Shown: in pieces, positions 63,780 through 64,000 of the stretch
Layout: the number at the start of each line of letters is the position of its first letter
Position numbering within the stretch: the stretch's first letter is position 1
Origin: Pseudoxanthomonas yeongjuensis
GTDB lineage: Bacteria; Pseudomonadota; Gammaproteobacteria; Xanthomonadales; Xanthomonadaceae
Assembly (NCBI RefSeq): GCF_010093345.1
Contig: NZ_PDWT01000012.1
Coordinates: 1-64,000, forward strand
Length of the DNA stretch: 64,000 nucleotides
Direction of reading: 5' to 3'
Program-made: the position numbers and the translations under genes
The notes under the pieces: generated by a model
Told to the model about the DNA's origin: nothing
What the model saw: the letters and a program-made list of their open reading frames with translations, nothing else
Database searches by the model: none

Positions 63780-63853
63780 GTAGGAGCGGGCCTTGCCCGC
63801 GATGTTCTTGCGCAATCTGGCCGAAGAGCATCGCGGGCAAGGCCCGCTCCTAC
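63780..63853. repeat. REP-type palindrome, class A copy 4
   Basis: The left arm GTAGGAGCGGGCCTTGCCC (then GCGATG) and the right arm CATCGCGGGCAAGGCCCGCT (then CCTAC) face each other, directly upstream of the PqqU-like gene and downstream of the truncated gene at the window end. Confidence 0.9.
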
Positions 63854-63863
63854 AAAAAGCCGG

Positions 63864-64000
63864 TTAAACGTCGGCGTCGGTGGCCCAGCCCTCGCCGGTA
63901 CCGCGATTGAAAACGTGATCCGACTCCAGCACCTTGCCCGCAGGGAATGCCTCGCGCTGCGCGAGCTTGTCGTAGATCGGAGTGAAATCCGGTTCGGTCG
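63864..64000 (-). CDS. C-terminal end of an unidentified gene, cut by the window edge
   Basis: The last 45 codons of a leftward gene are visible, ending TAA at 63864-63866 with a C-terminus EGWATDADV preceded by TPIYDKLAQREAFPAGKVLE. The segment is hydrophilic, without membrane or signal features. I do not recognise the family. It would be transcribed ahead of the PqqU-like receptor, with a REP palindrome between the two. Confidence 0.65.
   Translation of the reverse strand, partial: TEPDFTPIYDKLAQREAFPAGKVLESDHVFNRGTGEGWATDADV

Overview
This is a GC-rich chromosomal segment that spans a replication origin. The order rpmH-rnpA-yidC-mnmE (leftward) and dnaA-dnaN-recF-gyrB (rightward), the tonB-exbB-exbD1-exbD2-pdxJ block, the TonB-dependent receptors and the SMAG/REP-type palindromes beginning GTAG all point to a gammaproteobacterium of the Xanthomonadaceae/Lysobacteraceae (Lysobacter, Luteimonas, Thermomonas, Stenotrophomonas or Xanthomonas relatives). 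The species cannot be told from the sequence alone. No rRNA, tRNA, CRISPR array, phage or insertion sequence was found. The accessory texture comes from small palindromic repeats.

Layout. 0-2.1 kb: a small exported/ABM-domain gene set read leftward from a divergent LysR regulator. 2.2-11.5 kb: a leftward block with a FecI-type sigma factor, FecR and an STN-bearing TonB-dependent receptor, followed by a Tat-exported PhoD phosphatase, a calcineurin-type phosphoesterase and a secreted metallo-beta-lactamase-fold hydrolase. It reads as a surface-signalled scavenging locus, probably for phosphate esters. 11.8-31 kb: housekeeping and transport genes (aceK, aldo/keto reductase, rluE, hrpB, tatD, two ABC exporters, ferredoxin reductase, an S33 peptidase, a lipoprotein carrying a TonB-C domain, mnmE), with REP palindromes in many of the gaps.

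31.2-40.4 kb is the origin region. yidC, rnpA and rpmH run left, and dnaA, dnaN, recF and gyrB run right. Two perfect, inverted DnaA boxes and an AT-rich tract lie between dnaA and dnaN. One perfect parS and two near-perfect parS sites lie at dnaN-recF, two of them inside the recF reading frame.

40.4-50.9 kb: membrane protease, M48 lipoprotein, TPR protein, the TonB energy-transducing complex with three ExbD paralogues, pdxJ, cardiolipin synthase and a radical SAM protein. 51-53.7 kb: tandem 2-oxoglutarate/iron oxygenases sharing 112 identical bases, one coupled to fbp. 53.8-64 kb: MgtC-like membrane protein, a DesK/NarL-type two-component pair, a Tat-exported carotenoid oxygenase with a DUF2141 partner, a NIPSNAP pair with a WYL regulator, and a PqqU/YncD-like receptor. 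The TonB complex at 43-46 kb presumably energises both receptors in the window.
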